This document shows, in pieces, positions 42,301 to 50,865 of a stretch of 52,249 nucleotides of DNA. The DNA is from an uncultured Oscillospiraceae bacterium (GTDB lineage: Bacteria > Bacillota > Clostridia > Oscillospirales > Oscillospiraceae), in NCBI GenBank assembly GCA_947630375.1, contig CANRHH010000016.1, positions 1-52,249 of the forward strand, in the 5' to 3' direction. The notes under the pieces are model-generated. The model ran no database searches. It saw nothing but the letters and a program-made list of their open reading frames with translations, and had not been told where the DNA came from. Every line of letters begins with the position of its first letter. The first letter of the stretch is position 1. The position numbers and the translations under genes were made by a program.

Positions 42301-44443
42301 CCAGCACGGCGTCAAATTCCGCGCTCAGCTGGTCGCTTCCGACCGCGCCCCACACGGTAACTTTTTTGCTCGGGACCGAAGTGGTGCCGTCATAGATCTT
42401 GCCGGAGGCCTCGCAGTTAAGCGTGACGGGCAGCCGGGTGATGGTCAGGGTCGTTTGGGCAAAGCCCTCGGCATAGACGCCGCTGGCCTCCACCTGAGCC
42501 ATGACCTCATAGGTGCCGGCATTCACCGGAGCGTCCTGGGTCCAGCCTTCCTGAGAGCCGCTGGGCCGGTACCAGACCTGGACGGCGCCCTCCCGGTCGC
42601 AGGTGAACCGGAGCGGGTGGGGCTGGCCGTTGTACGCAAAGACGGTCTCGCTGGGGGCGGTCACCGTGGTCGGCTGCTTGTCGGTGACCACCACCACAGC
42701 CGTGCCGGTGATTTCCGTATAGTTGCCGCTGCTGGGGGTGAAGACCCAGGTCCTGGTAAAATCGCCGGTCTCGTTCATTACTTCCGCGCCGTCCTTCCAG
42801 GTCAGGGTGCCGTCAACGGTCCAGTCCGGGTGGGACGGGTGGGTGAAGGTCCCGCTGAGACTGGCGGTGTTCAAGGCAGCTCCCTCCACCACCGGGCCGG
42901 CGGTGGCGGAGCCCGAGGGCGCCACCGGGACTACGGTCAGCGTGGTGTTTCCCGCTTCGAGCCTGGCCGTGATGTTCACGTCGTTGGGCACCTGGAGGGT
43001 ATAGGGATAGCCGCCCTCTTTGACGGGCGCGGTGGCGGCAAAGCCCTCACTCTGCAAGGTCAGGCCAAAATCGCCGTAGTTCACCGTGGTCCCTTCCACG
43101 CTGTCCAGCCTGGCGGTGATGCCCGTCAGATTGGCCTGGGTCCAGCTCTCGCCGTAGGGTTTTTCGGCTCCTTCGGGCGGGGTGACGATCACGTCCCGGC
43201 TGTTGACGGTGAACGACAGGTTATACCAACTGAAATTGCGGTCATAGCCGAGTTGGAAGCTCTCCTGATAGGTCCCGGCTCTCAGCCCGCTCTTGGGGGA
43301 GAAGTGCACGATTTTGTTTCCCCCGACGTCGATGGTGACAGAGGAACCCATATCGGTCACAAAATTGTTAAGGGTCGTGTACCGGGTAATGGTGATGGCC
43401 TGGTTGCCGGTATTTGTAATGGTAAATTCCACCTGCTCAGGCGTGTAGCCTATGTCTTTTTGGGGAAAAGTATAGATCCCGTTCGGCGCAAGCAGTTCCC
43501 CGCCGACGGTGAGCGTGAAGGAGGTCTTTTTGGGCGTGCCGTAGACGGCGTACAGGTTCAGTATATGATCCTCCGGTACGGAGATGAGATTCATTCTGGA
43601 GAAGTTGACTGTTTCGCCGTTTACATCGGTGCTCCAGCCTAAGAAGGATCTCCCCTCTGCGGTCACGGTGATTTCGGGGTAGACAAGCTGCGTGTCCAAG
43701 GTGTACTTCCCGCCGTAGGCTATGTACGTTTTATTTTCACCGCCAAAGCTGCCGTCGTTGCCCGCGTGGAGGATGACCTTGTATACATCAAAGGTGTTCT
43801 GAATAGACTTGCCGTCTGTGTCGGTGATCTTCACGGTATACCGGCCCGCCTGGGGATCGGCGAGGGTATAGTAACGGGTATTGGCAGAATAGGACTTCAG
43901 ATTCTGCGTGATGTCCATATCAGAAACGATTCCGGGACCACTGAGCGTGACCTTGAAGCCCGTCTGCCAGGTGCAGTCATTCAAAGTAAGCTGCACCTTG
44001 TTCTCAGCGGCCCCGCTGGACGCGTTCCGCTGCAAATAAGTGGCGCTGAGGTATCCGTTCAGCGTAGAGGCCACGGGGACGGGCTCATCCAGCGCGGCGG
44101 CCACGGCCTCCGGCTCCGCCGGGGGCTCCTCACCCTGGGGCGCGTCTCCGCCCTCCGGGGTCTCCGGCGTATCCGGCGTGTCCGGGGTATCCGGCGTATC
44201 GGAGGTGTCCGGCGCGTCCGGCGCGTCCGCCGGGTCCGTGGGCTCTGTCACGTCCGGGGTGTCCTGGGGCTCCCGGGCAGACTGCTCCTCCTGGGCGTCC
44301 TGGGCGTCCGGCACGCTCTGGGTCTCCTGGGCATCGGCCGCCGGCGGGAGCGTCTCCTCCGCGCCCTGGGCCAGCGCCGTCACCGGCGCCATCGACGCCA
44401 GCATAACGAAGACCAGAAGCAGCGATAAAAACCGTTTCTTCAT
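39332..44443 (-). CDS. Large cell-wall-anchored surface protein with Ig-like and MBG-type repeats
   Basis: 1,703 residues from MKKRFLSLLL behind AAAAGGAGGAAAA. Signal peptide (1-25), a repetitive Asp/Thr/Pro/Glu stalk (about 30-120), an InlB-like unit ending in LYAVYG (near 280), an Ig-like domain with GYTPEQVEFTITNTGNQA, several MBG-type and YDG-type domains (KIYDGTTSVPSKKV and the like), and a second InlB-like unit ending LYAHWSK. The C-terminus has VPLTGD (1666-1671), a hydrophobic span and RRKKKK, an LPxTG-like sorting signal with Val in place of Leu. Probably an adhesin attached by sortase; no sortase gene is in the window. Tandem repeats make it prone to length change. Confidence 0.92.
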   Translation of the reverse strand: MKKRFLSLLLVFVMLASMAPVTALAQGAEETLPPAADAQETQSVPDAQDAQEEQSAREPQDTPDVTEPTDPADAPDAPDTSDTPDTPDTPDTPETPEGGDAPQGEEPPAEPEAVAAALDEPVPVASTLNGYLSATYLQRNASSGAAENKVQLTLNDCTWQTGFKVTLSGPGIVSDMDITQNLKSYSANTRYYTLADPQAGRYTVKITDTDGKSIQNTFDVYKVILHAGNDGSFGGENKTYIAYGGKYTLDTQLVYPEITVTAEGRSFLGWSTDVNGETVNFSRMNLISVPEDHILNLYAVYGTPKKTSFTLTVGGELLAPNGIYTFPQKDIGYTPEQVEFTITNTGNQAITITRYTTLNNFVTDMGSSVTIDVGGNKIVHFSPKSGLRAGTYQESFQLGYDRNFSWYNLSFTVNSRDVIVTPPEGAEKPYGESWTQANLTGITARLDSVEGTTVNYGDFGLTLQSEGFAATAPVKEGGYPYTLQVPNDVNITARLEAGNTTLTVVPVAPSGSATAGPVVEGAALNTASLSGTFTHPSHPDWTVDGTLTWKDGAEVMNETGDFTRTWVFTPSSGNYTEITGTAVVVVTDKQPTTVTAPSETVFAYNGQPHPLRFTCDREGAVQVWYRPSGSQEGWTQDAPVNAGTYEVMAQVEASGVYAEGFAQTTLTITRLPVTLNCEASGKIYDGTTSVPSKKVTVWGAVGSDQLSAEFDAVLDSADAGDRIATFTITGLKGANAGNYTLPEKTSYLCNVRVEKKSVRITGNASKVYGQAIPLSAGDFSVDGLLETDSLADLGATFSSAGLPGAADVGEYPITATLNSVNYQLPLLLGGVRDNSVGTLKVTKAVPSLHSNVVADLAKKGSLLGKVSVSGEFVNPYDETMVVGGTFRWADGSVKLPEDKDSCEAEWVFDLAPDYAKNYEPPAGGKVTITLVDREPLPMTASAQTVVYNGKPQVFTNYKFTVEDPASVSLLYRRHTDLVHTIALISVGNEWTEEQPVDAGTYDVRISGVAKANSEYASNSMEAVHLTITPAPPAFKTPQSITVPEGTLLSDPSVAAKLAKPTGIDGKALDGSFNWTTPNVTITEDGETFQWAFTPTSGNYSSVTGKVTVTLSADPRVIQATVYNLPGDHPDYAVVDVSGSGLKLGDKVTFYKDAACTVPVSEPTVVAQADVKNDTLTVNLNTGALDAAGGTVYARITSVKKNDPSPLSYGPEPRLILLENNLPCDDGEINLPAGGGSCQVNVDLQGKNDENYEIQNVAYGLQPSSSIFSVTENGLLTASLGGEAVLTATVTLTHPDPAKANETLVLTVQAKVVCKGVVKDKIQSDPSLSVALDGGSLQDSVMTPEEIAEAEKSGKVVDVVLSVQAISPAAAGSEADVVRQACGNEYTESQYMDIELTQYTYTAGSSDPSHNEIHNTKSPLTIRVSVPEALAGKVNLFEQDFAVIRVHAGRADLLQDLDSDPRTVTFSTDKFSTYALVYKESENRGSLTVSNTVTGNEGDPEKPFNYTLTIKYPEAEAYGGYVLNGEIDDLEFTDGSASFTLKGGESKTVKVMAGGVFTVVQQEEKDYYTTKTGTEGTVQKDVEAKAAFTNKRDILTVTFDGNGGKMGGSGLTTAQTKPDGTLSSLPEPKKEGVYFAGWYTSRRGGTRVNVRTVYTADTTLYAHWSKVPLTGDVNDPALWAALLGVSALAICAGAVVLLRRKKKK

Positions 44444-44512
44444 TCCGTTTTCCTCCTTTTTCGCATGAACAAGGCTCGAGGGGAAGCCTATAGGGATCCA
44501 TTCTGTGTTCAC

Positions 44513-44541
44513 ATAATAACATAAACCGGCCTGCTTTACAA
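44513..44541 (-). promoter_or_regulatory. Promoter of the surface protein gene
   Basis: TTGTAA (44536-44541), a 17-bp spacer and TATTAT (44513-44518) on the minus strand, about 70 bases before the start. Confidence 0.6.
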
Positions 44542-44621
44542 GGGCCTTCTTCCGGCAGATCCTGCAGGAAATTGTAAACTTTTCCAGCCTCTCCGCCAAA
44601 AGGCCGCCGGGGAAATTTCCC

Positions 44622-44650
44622 TTGCATTCCGGGTGGGGATATTGTATAAT
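44622..44650 (+). promoter_or_regulatory. Promoter of glmS
   Basis: TTGCAT (44622-44627), a 17-bp spacer and TATAAT (44645-44650). About 60 bases remain to the start, too short for a glmS ribozyme. Confidence 0.75.
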
Positions 44651-44710
44651 GATATGCAAATATTTTTGTTTATTAGCAAAATCTTTCGCTTTATAGGGAG
44701 AGTTACCATT

Positions 44711-46549
44711 ATGTGCGGGATCGTCGGCTATGTGGGAAAGGAACAGGCGGCCCCCATCCTTCTGGAGGGGCTGGAGAAATTGGAGTACCGGGGCTATGAC
44801 TCCGCGGGGATCGCGGTGCTGTCCGAGGAAAAGGAGCTCCAGGTGAAGAAGTCCAAGGGCCGGCTGAAGGTGCTCAGCGCCCTGACCGACGGGGGCCGGG
44901 CCGTGGAGGGGACCTTGGGCGTGGGGCATACCCGCTGGGCCACCCACGGGGAACCCAGCGACGTGAACTCTCACCCCCATCTCAGCTCCGGCCGCCGCAT
45001 CGCCGTGGTCCACAACGGGATCATCGAGAACTATGTGGAGATCAAAGAGTTCCTCCTGGCCCAGGGGGTCTGCTTCCAGTCCGAGACGGACACGGAGGTG
45101 GTGGCCCAGCTGCTGGAGTATTACTACGACCGGTCCGGGGACGTGATGGACTCGGTCTACCGGGTGCTGCACCGGATTGAGGGGGCCTATGCCCTGGGCA
45201 TCATGTGCCGGGATCTGCCCGACGCGTTCATCGCCGCCCGGAAGGACGCGCCGCTGCTGCTGGGTTACGGCCAGGGCTGCTGCTTCATCGCCTCGGACGT
45301 GACCGCCATCATCAAGCACACCCGGGACGTGGCCTACATGGAGGACGGCGAGGTGGCTCTGGTCCGCGCGGACGGCATCCAGGTCTTTGACGCTCTGGCC
45401 CAGCCGGTGGAGAAAGAGCACCACCATGTGGACTGGGACGTGAGCGCCGCCGAGAAGGGCGGCTATGCCCACTTCATGTTCAAAGAGATCATGGAGCAGC
45501 CGGAGGCGGTGCGCAAGACCATCTCCCCCCGGCTGAAGGGGGGCAGGCTCTGCTTTGACGAGCTGAAGCTCACGCCGGAGGAGATCCGGGCCCTGAACCG
45601 GATCTGCATCGTGGCCTGCGGCTCCTCCTACCATGTGGGCATGGTGGGCAAATACAATCTGGAGCGGCTGCTGCGCCGGCCGGTGGACGTGATGCTGGCC
45701 TCGGAGTTTCGCTATGCCGACCCGCTGGTGGACGAGAGCAGCCTGGTGATCGTGATCAGCCAGTCCGGCGAGACGCTGGACACCATGGCCGCCCTGCGGC
45801 AGGCCAAGGCCCTGGGGGCCCGGACGCTGGCCATCGTAAACGTGGTGGGCAGCTCCATCGCCCGGGAGGCGGATGGGGTCCTCTACACCTGGGCCGGGCC
45901 GGAGATCGCCGTGGCCACCACCAAGGCCTACAGCACTCAGCTGGTCCTGCTGGATATGCTGGGGCTGTACTTTGCCCAGGTCCTGGGCAGCGTGACGGAG
46001 GAGGAGAGCGCCCGGATCGTCTCCGAGCTCCAGACCCTGCCCGCCAAGATGGAGACCGTGCTGGCGGACACGGAGCAGATCAAATACCTGGCCTCCCAGT
46101 ATTTCAACCACAGCTCCATCTTCTTCATCGGCCGGAATCTGGACTATGCCCTGGGCCTGGAGGGGAGTTTGAAGCTGAAGGAGATCTCCTACATACACAG
46201 CGAGGCCTACGCCGCCGGGGAGCTGAAGCACGGCACCATCTCCCTCATCGAGGACGGGACCCTGGTGGTGGCCCTGTGCAGCTACGCGCCTTTGTTCGAC
46301 AAGAGCGTGTCCAACATCGTGGAGGTCAAGGCCCGGGGGGCGGATATCGTGGCCCTGACCGGCGAGAGCCTGGGGGAGGAGCTGAGCAAGACGGCGGAAA
46401 ACGTCCTCACCGTGCCGGACACCCATGTGATCCTCCAGCCCTCTTTGGGCGTGCTGCCCCTGCAGATCTTCGCCTACTATGTGGCCCTCCAGCGGGGCTG
46501 CGACATCGACAAGCCCCGCAACCTGGCCAAATCCGTGACCGTGGAGTAA
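44711..46549 (+). CDS. glmS: Glutamine-fructose-6-phosphate aminotransferase
   Basis: 612 residues, starting at MCGIVGYVGK with Cys2 as glutaminase nucleophile after Met removal; the longer open frame upstream holds the promoter. Glutamine amidotransferase domain (1-240) with EYRGYDSAG and HTRWATHG, then two sugar isomerase (SIS) domains (about 285-605) with GSSYHVGM, SQSGETLDT and the C-terminal KSVTVE. It makes glucosamine-6-phosphate for peptidoglycan and other wall sugars. Regulation by the glmS ribozyme is not visible. Confidence 0.97.
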   Translation: MCGIVGYVGKEQAAPILLEGLEKLEYRGYDSAGIAVLSEEKELQVKKSKGRLKVLSALTDGGRAVEGTLGVGHTRWATHGEPSDVNSHPHLSSGRRIAVVHNGIIENYVEIKEFLLAQGVCFQSETDTEVVAQLLEYYYDRSGDVMDSVYRVLHRIEGAYALGIMCRDLPDAFIAARKDAPLLLGYGQGCCFIASDVTAIIKHTRDVAYMEDGEVALVRADGIQVFDALAQPVEKEHHHVDWDVSAAEKGGYAHFMFKEIMEQPEAVRKTISPRLKGGRLCFDELKLTPEEIRALNRICIVACGSSYHVGMVGKYNLERLLRRPVDVMLASEFRYADPLVDESSLVIVISQSGETLDTMAALRQAKALGARTLAIVNVVGSSIAREADGVLYTWAGPEIAVATTKAYSTQLVLLDMLGLYFAQVLGSVTEEESARIVSELQTLPAKMETVLADTEQIKYLASQYFNHSSIFFIGRNLDYALGLEGSLKLKEISYIHSEAYAAGELKHGTISLIEDGTLVVALCSYAPLFDKSVSNIVEVKARGADIVALTGESLGEELSKTAENVLTVPDTHVILQPSLGVLPLQIFAYYVALQRGCDIDKPRNLAKSVTVE

Positions 46550-46550
46550 A

Positions 46551-46590
46551 AAATATGCGGGCCGGGGAAAATCCCCGGCCCGCATATTTT
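46551..46590 (+). terminator. Terminator of glmS
   Basis: AAATATGCGGGCCGGGG paired with CCCCGGCCCGCATATTT, a 17-bp perfect stem with a T tail, directly after the stop. Confidence 0.93.
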
Positions 46591-46617
46591 CCCCTATTTT
46601 GCGTATGGTAATCTTTT

Positions 46618-47328
46618 ATGAGCTTCTTTGATTTTTCCATCCGGCCCGGGGACGGGCGGGGCTTCGGCCTGTTCTCGCCGGCGCATCTGGCGGCGCTGCT
46701 GCTGTGCGCCGCCGGGATCGCCGCCGCTTGCCTGGCCGCCCGGCGGCTGGGCGCGGCCGGGCGCCGGAGGCTGTCCCTGGGGATCGCCTGGTCCGCCCTG
46801 AGTCTGGAGCTGCTGCGGGCTCTGGTGCTGGCTTTGGCCGGGGAATACCCGGACCATCTGCCGCTGCATCTGTGCTCCCTGGCCGTTTTCCTGCTGCCGC
46901 TGCACGCGGGAAAGCGGGGGCGGCTCACCGGCCAGTTTCTCTATGCCTTCTGCCTGCCCGGGGCCGCGGCGGCCCTGCTGCTGCCGGACTGGCGGTATTA
47001 CCCCCTGTTCCACTTTATGCCCCTGTGCGGCTTCACCCTCCACGCCCTGACTGTGGCCTATGTGCTGGCCCAGCTGCCGGGCGGAGAGCTGCGGCCGGAG
47101 GCGGCCCGCCTCCCGGCCTGCCTGGCCCTGATGCTGGCCCTGGCCGCGCCGGTGTATCTGTTCGACCGGCTCACCGGCTCCAATTACATGTTCCTTAACT
47201 GGCCCCCGGCGGACACGCCGCTGGCCTGGTTTGCCCCCTGGGGGCGGCTGTTCGTGCTGGGCTATCTCCCCCTGGCCGCCGCCCTCTGGCTGCCGATGTA
47301 CCTGCCCTTTTTACGCAAGAAAGACTGA
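46618..47328 (+). CDS. YwaF/TMEM164-like membrane protein
   Basis: 236 residues, about six to seven membrane helices. The pattern LPLHLCSLAVFLLPL in an early helix, FCLPGAAAALLLPDW and NYMFLNWPPADTPL match the TIGR02206/YwaF family of Firmicutes, related in fold to TMEM164-type acyltransferase proteins. Substrate and role in bacteria are not known. No strong ribosome binding site precedes the start, so expression may be low or the true start may differ. The stop codon lies within the stem of the following terminator. Confidence 0.8.
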   Translation: MSFFDFSIRPGDGRGFGLFSPAHLAALLLCAAGIAAACLAARRLGAAGRRRLSLGIAWSALSLELLRALVLALAGEYPDHLPLHLCSLAVFLLPLHAGKRGRLTGQFLYAFCLPGAAAALLLPDWRYYPLFHFMPLCGFTLHALTVAYVLAQLPGGELRPEAARLPACLALMLALAAPVYLFDRLTGSNYMFLNWPPADTPLAWFAPWGRLFVLGYLPLAAALWLPMYLPFLRKKD

Positions 47329-47363
47329 CACCCCTGCCCGACGGGCAGGGGTGTCAGTCTTTT
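47320..47363. terminator. Bidirectional terminator
   Basis: AAAGACTGACACCCCTGCCCG pairs with its full complement (47342-47362), a 21-bp stem. Stops of both convergent genes lie in it. Confidence 0.93.
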
Positions 47364-48273
47364 AGCCCCGCAGCATCTGCAGGCCGTGGGGGAGCACATC
47401 CAGAAAGGCGTCCAGACTCTCCATGCTGGCCTTGGGGCTGCCGGGCAGGTTGATGATCAGGCTCTTGCCCCGGAGGACCGATACGCCCCGGGAGAACATG
47501 GCCCGCCTGGTGATCTTCAGGCTCTCGGCCCGCATGGCCTCCGCGATGCCCGGCACCTGCCGCTCCGCCACCGCCAAGCTGGCCTCGGGGGCGATGTCCC
47601 GGGGCCCGAAGCCGGTGCCGCCGGCGGTGAGGATCAGGTCCAGCTGCCGCTGGTCCGCCAGGCGCATCAGATGCCGCTTCAGCTGGGCGGCCTCCCGGGG
47701 GAGCAGCAGCTGCTCCACCACCTCGTAGCCCGCCTCCGTCAGCCGCCGGACGATGGCCGGGCCGGTCGTATCCTCTTCCGTTTTTTCAAAAGCCTTGTCG
47801 CTGACGGTGATCACCGCCGCCTGCCAGGGCCGGGGCGTTTTGCGCTCCTCGATGCACATCTCGTCGCCCACGGAGATGGTCCCCGGCTCCAGCACCCGGG
47901 CAAAGACCCCCTCCCGGGGCATGATGCAGTCCCCCATCTTCTTGTAGATCTCGCAGTGGCTGTGGCAGTCCTTGCCGATCTGGGTCATCTCCAGCAGAAC
48001 GTCCCCGCAGCGCAGGAGCGTCCCCACCGGCAGAGAGCGGAAGTCGAAGCCCTCCACCACTAAGTTCTCCCCGAAAGCGCCGGGGACGACCCCGGCCCCC
48101 TTCTCGTTGAAGGCCGCGATCTTATCGGCGCTCAGGAGGCTGATCTGCCGGTGCCACTTCCCGGCGTGGGAGTCCCCCTGGATGCCCCAATCTGTCTCGA
48201 AAAAGCCGCTCTGCACATCCGTCTTCTGGATGCCCTTCCGGTCGCTTGTGCAGACGGCGATCACTTTTCCCAT
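47362..48273 (-). CDS. MOSC domain-MogA fusion (molybdopterin adenylyltransferase)
   Basis: 303 residues. The MOSC domain (about 1-145) has GDSHAGKWHRQIS, GAFGENLVVEGFD and the Cys motif GKDCHSHCEIYKKMGDC, as in MOSC proteins that handle Mo-cofactor sulfur. The C-terminal MogA/MoaB domain (about 150-303) has TAGGTGFGPRDIAPEA and LPGSPKA, which adenylate molybdopterin for molybdate insertion. This fusion is seen in clostridial genomes. It follows moaA by three bases, so both are co-transcribed and work in the same pathway. Confidence 0.9.
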   Translation of the reverse strand: MGKVIAVCTSDRKGIQKTDVQSGFFETDWGIQGDSHAGKWHRQISLLSADKIAAFNEKGAGVVPGAFGENLVVEGFDFRSLPVGTLLRCGDVLLEMTQIGKDCHSHCEIYKKMGDCIMPREGVFARVLEPGTISVGDEMCIEERKTPRPWQAAVITVSDKAFEKTEEDTTGPAIVRRLTEAGYEVVEQLLLPREAAQLKRHLMRLADQRQLDLILTAGGTGFGPRDIAPEASLAVAERQVPGIAEAMRAESLKITRRAMFSRGVSVLRGKSLIINLPGSPKASMESLDAFLDVLPHGLQMLRG

Positions 48274-48276
48274 CTC

Positions 48277-49245
48277 TTACCCTCCGATCTGGCTCATGGC
48301 CTTCTTCTCCGTAATGTCCCGGGGGCTGTCAAAGCTGTGGGCCCGGGGTTTCGCCGCGACGCAGCAGGCGATCGCCTTTTTCAGCTCCTCATCCGAGCCG
48401 CCCTCCCGCAGCAGGGTCCGCAGATCGGCGGCGGTGTCATAGCACAGGCAGGGCTTGAGCTGGCCCGTGCCGGTCAGGCGGATCCGGTTGCAGCTGGCGC
48501 AGAACTTGTGGCTCACCGCGTCGATCAGGCCGATGCGCCCCTGGAGCCCGGCGCTTTTATAATAGTGGGCGGGCCCGTTGCCCCGCTTTTCCTCCGTGGG
48601 TTCCAAGTCCGGCCAGCGGCCCCGGAGCTTTTCCAGCACCTCCTCCGGGCCCACCCGGCGCATGGCCCGGCCAAAGCCGATGGGCATCAGCTCGATAAAG
48701 CGCACATCCACCGGCAGCTCCGCCGCCAGGGCCGCTAAGCTCTCCACCTGGTCCCGGTTTTCCTCCAACAGCACGGTGTTGATCTTGGTTTTCAGCCCCC
48801 GCTCCGCGCTGTGCCGGACGGCGGAGAGCACCGCGGCGGCGGAGCCCCGGCCCCCGCTGAGGGCGCGAAACAGCGCCTCGTCCAGGCTGTCCAGGCTCAC
48901 ATTCACCCCGTCCAGCCCGGCCCGGCAGATCAGGTCCAGATTTTCCTCCAGCAGCAGGCCGTTGGTGGTCAGCGTCACCTGTTCCACCCCGGGCAGCTCT
49001 TTCAGACGGCAGATGAAGGCCCCGCAGCCCTTGCGGACCAGGGGCTCCCCGCCGGTGATCTTGAACTTGCAGATCCCCAATTCCACCGCCGCGGCGCAGA
49101 CGCGCAGCAGCTCCTCATATTCCAGGATCTCCTGCTGCTTCGCCGGGGCCATGTCCTCGGGCATACAGTAGCGGCAGCGGAGGTTGCAGCGGTCCGTGAC
49201 GGAAATGCGCATGTAGTCTATTTTCCGCCCGTATTGGTCGATCAC
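48277..49245 (-). CDS. moaA: GTP 3',8-cyclase MoaA (radical SAM)
   Basis: 322 residues from a GTG in a GTGA overlap with the moaC stop, behind GGGAGG. Radical SAM cluster CNLRCRYC (about 20-27), a C-terminal cluster FCASCNRIR with the later CLC, and the conserved terminal Gly-Gly. Catalyses the first step of molybdenum cofactor synthesis from GTP, with MoaC. Complete and of normal length. Confidence 0.95.
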   Translation of the reverse strand: MIDQYGRKIDYMRISVTDRCNLRCRYCMPEDMAPAKQQEILEYEELLRVCAAAVELGICKFKITGGEPLVRKGCGAFICRLKELPGVEQVTLTTNGLLLEENLDLICRAGLDGVNVSLDSLDEALFRALSGGRGSAAAVLSAVRHSAERGLKTKINTVLLEENRDQVESLAALAAELPVDVRFIELMPIGFGRAMRRVGPEEVLEKLRGRWPDLEPTEEKRGNGPAHYYKSAGLQGRIGLIDAVSHKFCASCNRIRLTGTGQLKPCLCYDTAADLRTLLREGGSDEELKKAIACCVAAKPRAHSFDSPRDITEKKAMSQIGG

Positions 49246-49733
49246 CGGTCCGCCTCCCCGTCGTAATAAAAATCTCCGCTCTTGCCGCCGTGCTTTTCCA
49301 CCAAGTGGATGTTTCGGATCTCCATGCGCTTGTCGATGGCCTTGCACATGTCGTACACCGTCAGCAGCGCCACACTGACCCCTGTCAGGGCCTCCATCTC
49401 CACGCCGGTCTGCCCCTGGCAGCGCACGGTGCACACTGCCTCCACCTCCCGGCTCTCCGGGTACAGGCTGAACTCCACCGCGCACTTGGTCAGATTCAGC
49501 AGATGGCACAGGGGGATCAGCTCGGCGGTGCGCTTGGCGGCCATGATGCCCGCCACCTGGGCCACGCCCAGCACATCTCCCTTTTTGGCGGTCTTGTCCC
49601 GCACCGCCGCGAAGCAGGCCCCGCTCATGGCGATCCGGCCCAGGGCCACCGCCGTCCGGCTGGTGACGGCTTTTCCGCTCACGTCCACCATCCAGGCGTT
49701 TCCCCTGTCGTCGATATGGGTAAAATCGGCCAC
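49242..49733 (-). CDS. moaC: Cyclic pyranopterin monophosphate synthase MoaC
   Basis: 163 residues from a GTG with GAGGGGAG upstream; an ATG 32 codons earlier lies too near the promoter. [34 protein letters not shown] (shown in part) is the family core and [24 protein letters not shown] the catalytic region. Completes the conversion of GTP to cPMP with MoaA. First gene of moaC-moaA-MOSC/MogA. Confidence 0.95.
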   Translation of the reverse strand: MADFTHIDDRGNAWMVDVSGKAVTSRTAVALGRIAMSGACFAAVRDKTAKKGDVLGVAQVAGIMAAKRTAELIPLCHLLNLTKCAVEFSLYPESREVEAVCTVRCQGQTGVEMEALTGVSVALLTVYDMCKAIDKRMEIRNIHLVEKHGGKSGDFYYDGEADR

Positions 49734-49794
49734 GCCGCTCCCCTCTTTCCGTTCCGCCTTGTTCGGCGGAAAAGCTTTTATTTTTTCATACTTT

Positions 49795-49823
49795 AATATG
49801 ACCCTTTTGCGGAAAAAAGTCAA
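49795..49823 (-). promoter_or_regulatory. Candidate promoter of the moa operon
   Basis: TTGACT (49818-49823), a 17-bp spacer and CATATT (49795-49800) on the minus strand. No Moco riboswitch fold is evident in the 60-base leader. Confidence 0.55.
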
Positions 49824-49865
49824 GGGCAAAACGGCGGGAAGGGCCCTTTGTAACTTCTTTGTTCC

Positions 49866-49894
49866 TTTACAGCCCGTTTAAACAGGCATATAAT
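49866..49894 (+). promoter_or_regulatory. Promoter of the nitrilase gene
   Basis: TTTACA (49866-49871), a 17-bp spacer and TATAAT (49889-49894), 37 bases before the start. A GTTTAAAC palindrome (49876-49883) lies in the spacer. Confidence 0.65.
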
Positions 49895-49931
49895 AACAGT
49901 AATGATTTCTCTTCCCAAGGGGGAAAACGCC

Positions 49932-50855
49932 ATGAAAGATCTGAAAAGCGGCTGCCGCCTGGCCGTGGTGCAGGCCGCGCCCGTGTTGTTTGACAGCGCC
50001 GCCTGTACCGCCAAGGCCCTGGACCTGATCTGCCGGGCCGGGGAGCAGGGGGCGGAGCTGATCGTCTTTCCCGAGCTCTTCATCCCCGGCTATCCCTACG
50101 GCATGACCTTCGGCTTTACGGTGGGCGCCCGGGCGGAGCCCGGCCGGCTGGACTGGAAGCGCTATTATGACAGCTCCATCCTGGTCCCCGGGGAGGAGAC
50201 CCGCCGCCTGGGGCAGGCGGCTCGGGCGGCCGGCGCCTGGCTCAGCATCGGGGTCTCGGAGCGGGAGGAGAATACGGCCACCCTGTATAACGCCAACCTG
50301 ATCTTCTCTCCGGAGGGGGAGTTGGTCTGCGTCCACCGGAAGCTGAAGCCCACCGGGGCCGAGCGCCTGGTCTGGGGCGACGGGGACCGGAGCTATTTCC
50401 CCGTGGCGGATACGCCCTGGGGCCCTATGGGAGCGCTGATCTGCTGGGAGAGCTATATGCCCCTGGCCCGGGCCGCCCTGTACCAAAAGGGCGTGACGGT
50501 CTACCTGGCCCCCAACACCAACGACAACGAGGAGTGGCAGGCCACTGTGCGGCACATCGCCATCGAGGGCCGCTGCTATTTTGTCAACTGCGATATGGTG
50601 ATCCCCAAAAGCAGCTATCCCCAGGGCCTCCACTGCCCCGGGGAACTGGCTGCCCTGCCGGAGAGGGTCTGCCGGGGCGGCAGCTGCGTGGTGGACCCCT
50701 ACGGGCATCTGGTGGCCGGGCCGGTCTGGGATGAGGAGACAATCCTCTATGCCCAGCTAAATCTGGAGCAGGTCCCGGCCAGCCGGATGGAGTTTGACCC
50801 CTGCGGGCATTACGCCCGGCCGGGCGTGCTGAAGCTCTCTGTGGACGACCGATAA
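49932..50855 (+). CDS. Aliphatic nitrilase-type carbon-nitrogen hydrolase
   Basis: 307 residues from the second ATG, behind AAGGGGG. The catalytic triad is visible: Glu48 in VFPELFIPGYPYG, Lys137 in HRKLKPTGAERLVWGDGD and Cys171 in ICWESYMPLAR. The CWExYMPLAR form is that of true nitrilases and cyanide hydratases, not amidases. It would convert an organic nitrile to acid and ammonia in the cytoplasm. The natural substrate is not evident from the neighbours. It may be co-transcribed with the next gene, 11 bases later, though these seem unrelated. Confidence 0.88.
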   Translation: MKDLKSGCRLAVVQAAPVLFDSAACTAKALDLICRAGEQGAELIVFPELFIPGYPYGMTFGFTVGARAEPGRLDWKRYYDSSILVPGEETRRLGQAARAAGAWLSIGVSEREENTATLYNANLIFSPEGELVCVHRKLKPTGAERLVWGDGDRSYFPVADTPWGPMGALICWESYMPLARAALYQKGVTVYLAPNTNDNEEWQATVRHIAIEGRCYFVNCDMVIPKSSYPQGLHCPGELAALPERVCRGGSCVVDPYGHLVAGPVWDEETILYAQLNLEQVPASRMEFDPCGHYARPGVLKLSVDDR

Positions 50856-50865
50856 GGAGGAGCCT

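Noticed and set aside
39458-43642. A 1,394-codon open frame on the plus strand
   Set aside because: It is antisense to the large surface protein, whose reverse frames stay open in GC-rich DNA. The reading has the His/Gly/Arg/Gln-rich look of a shadow and no start site.
43766-44428. Plus-strand open frame with Arg/Val/Gly repeats
   Set aside because: It is the mirror of the Asp/Thr/Pro stalk repeats of the surface protein on the other strand.
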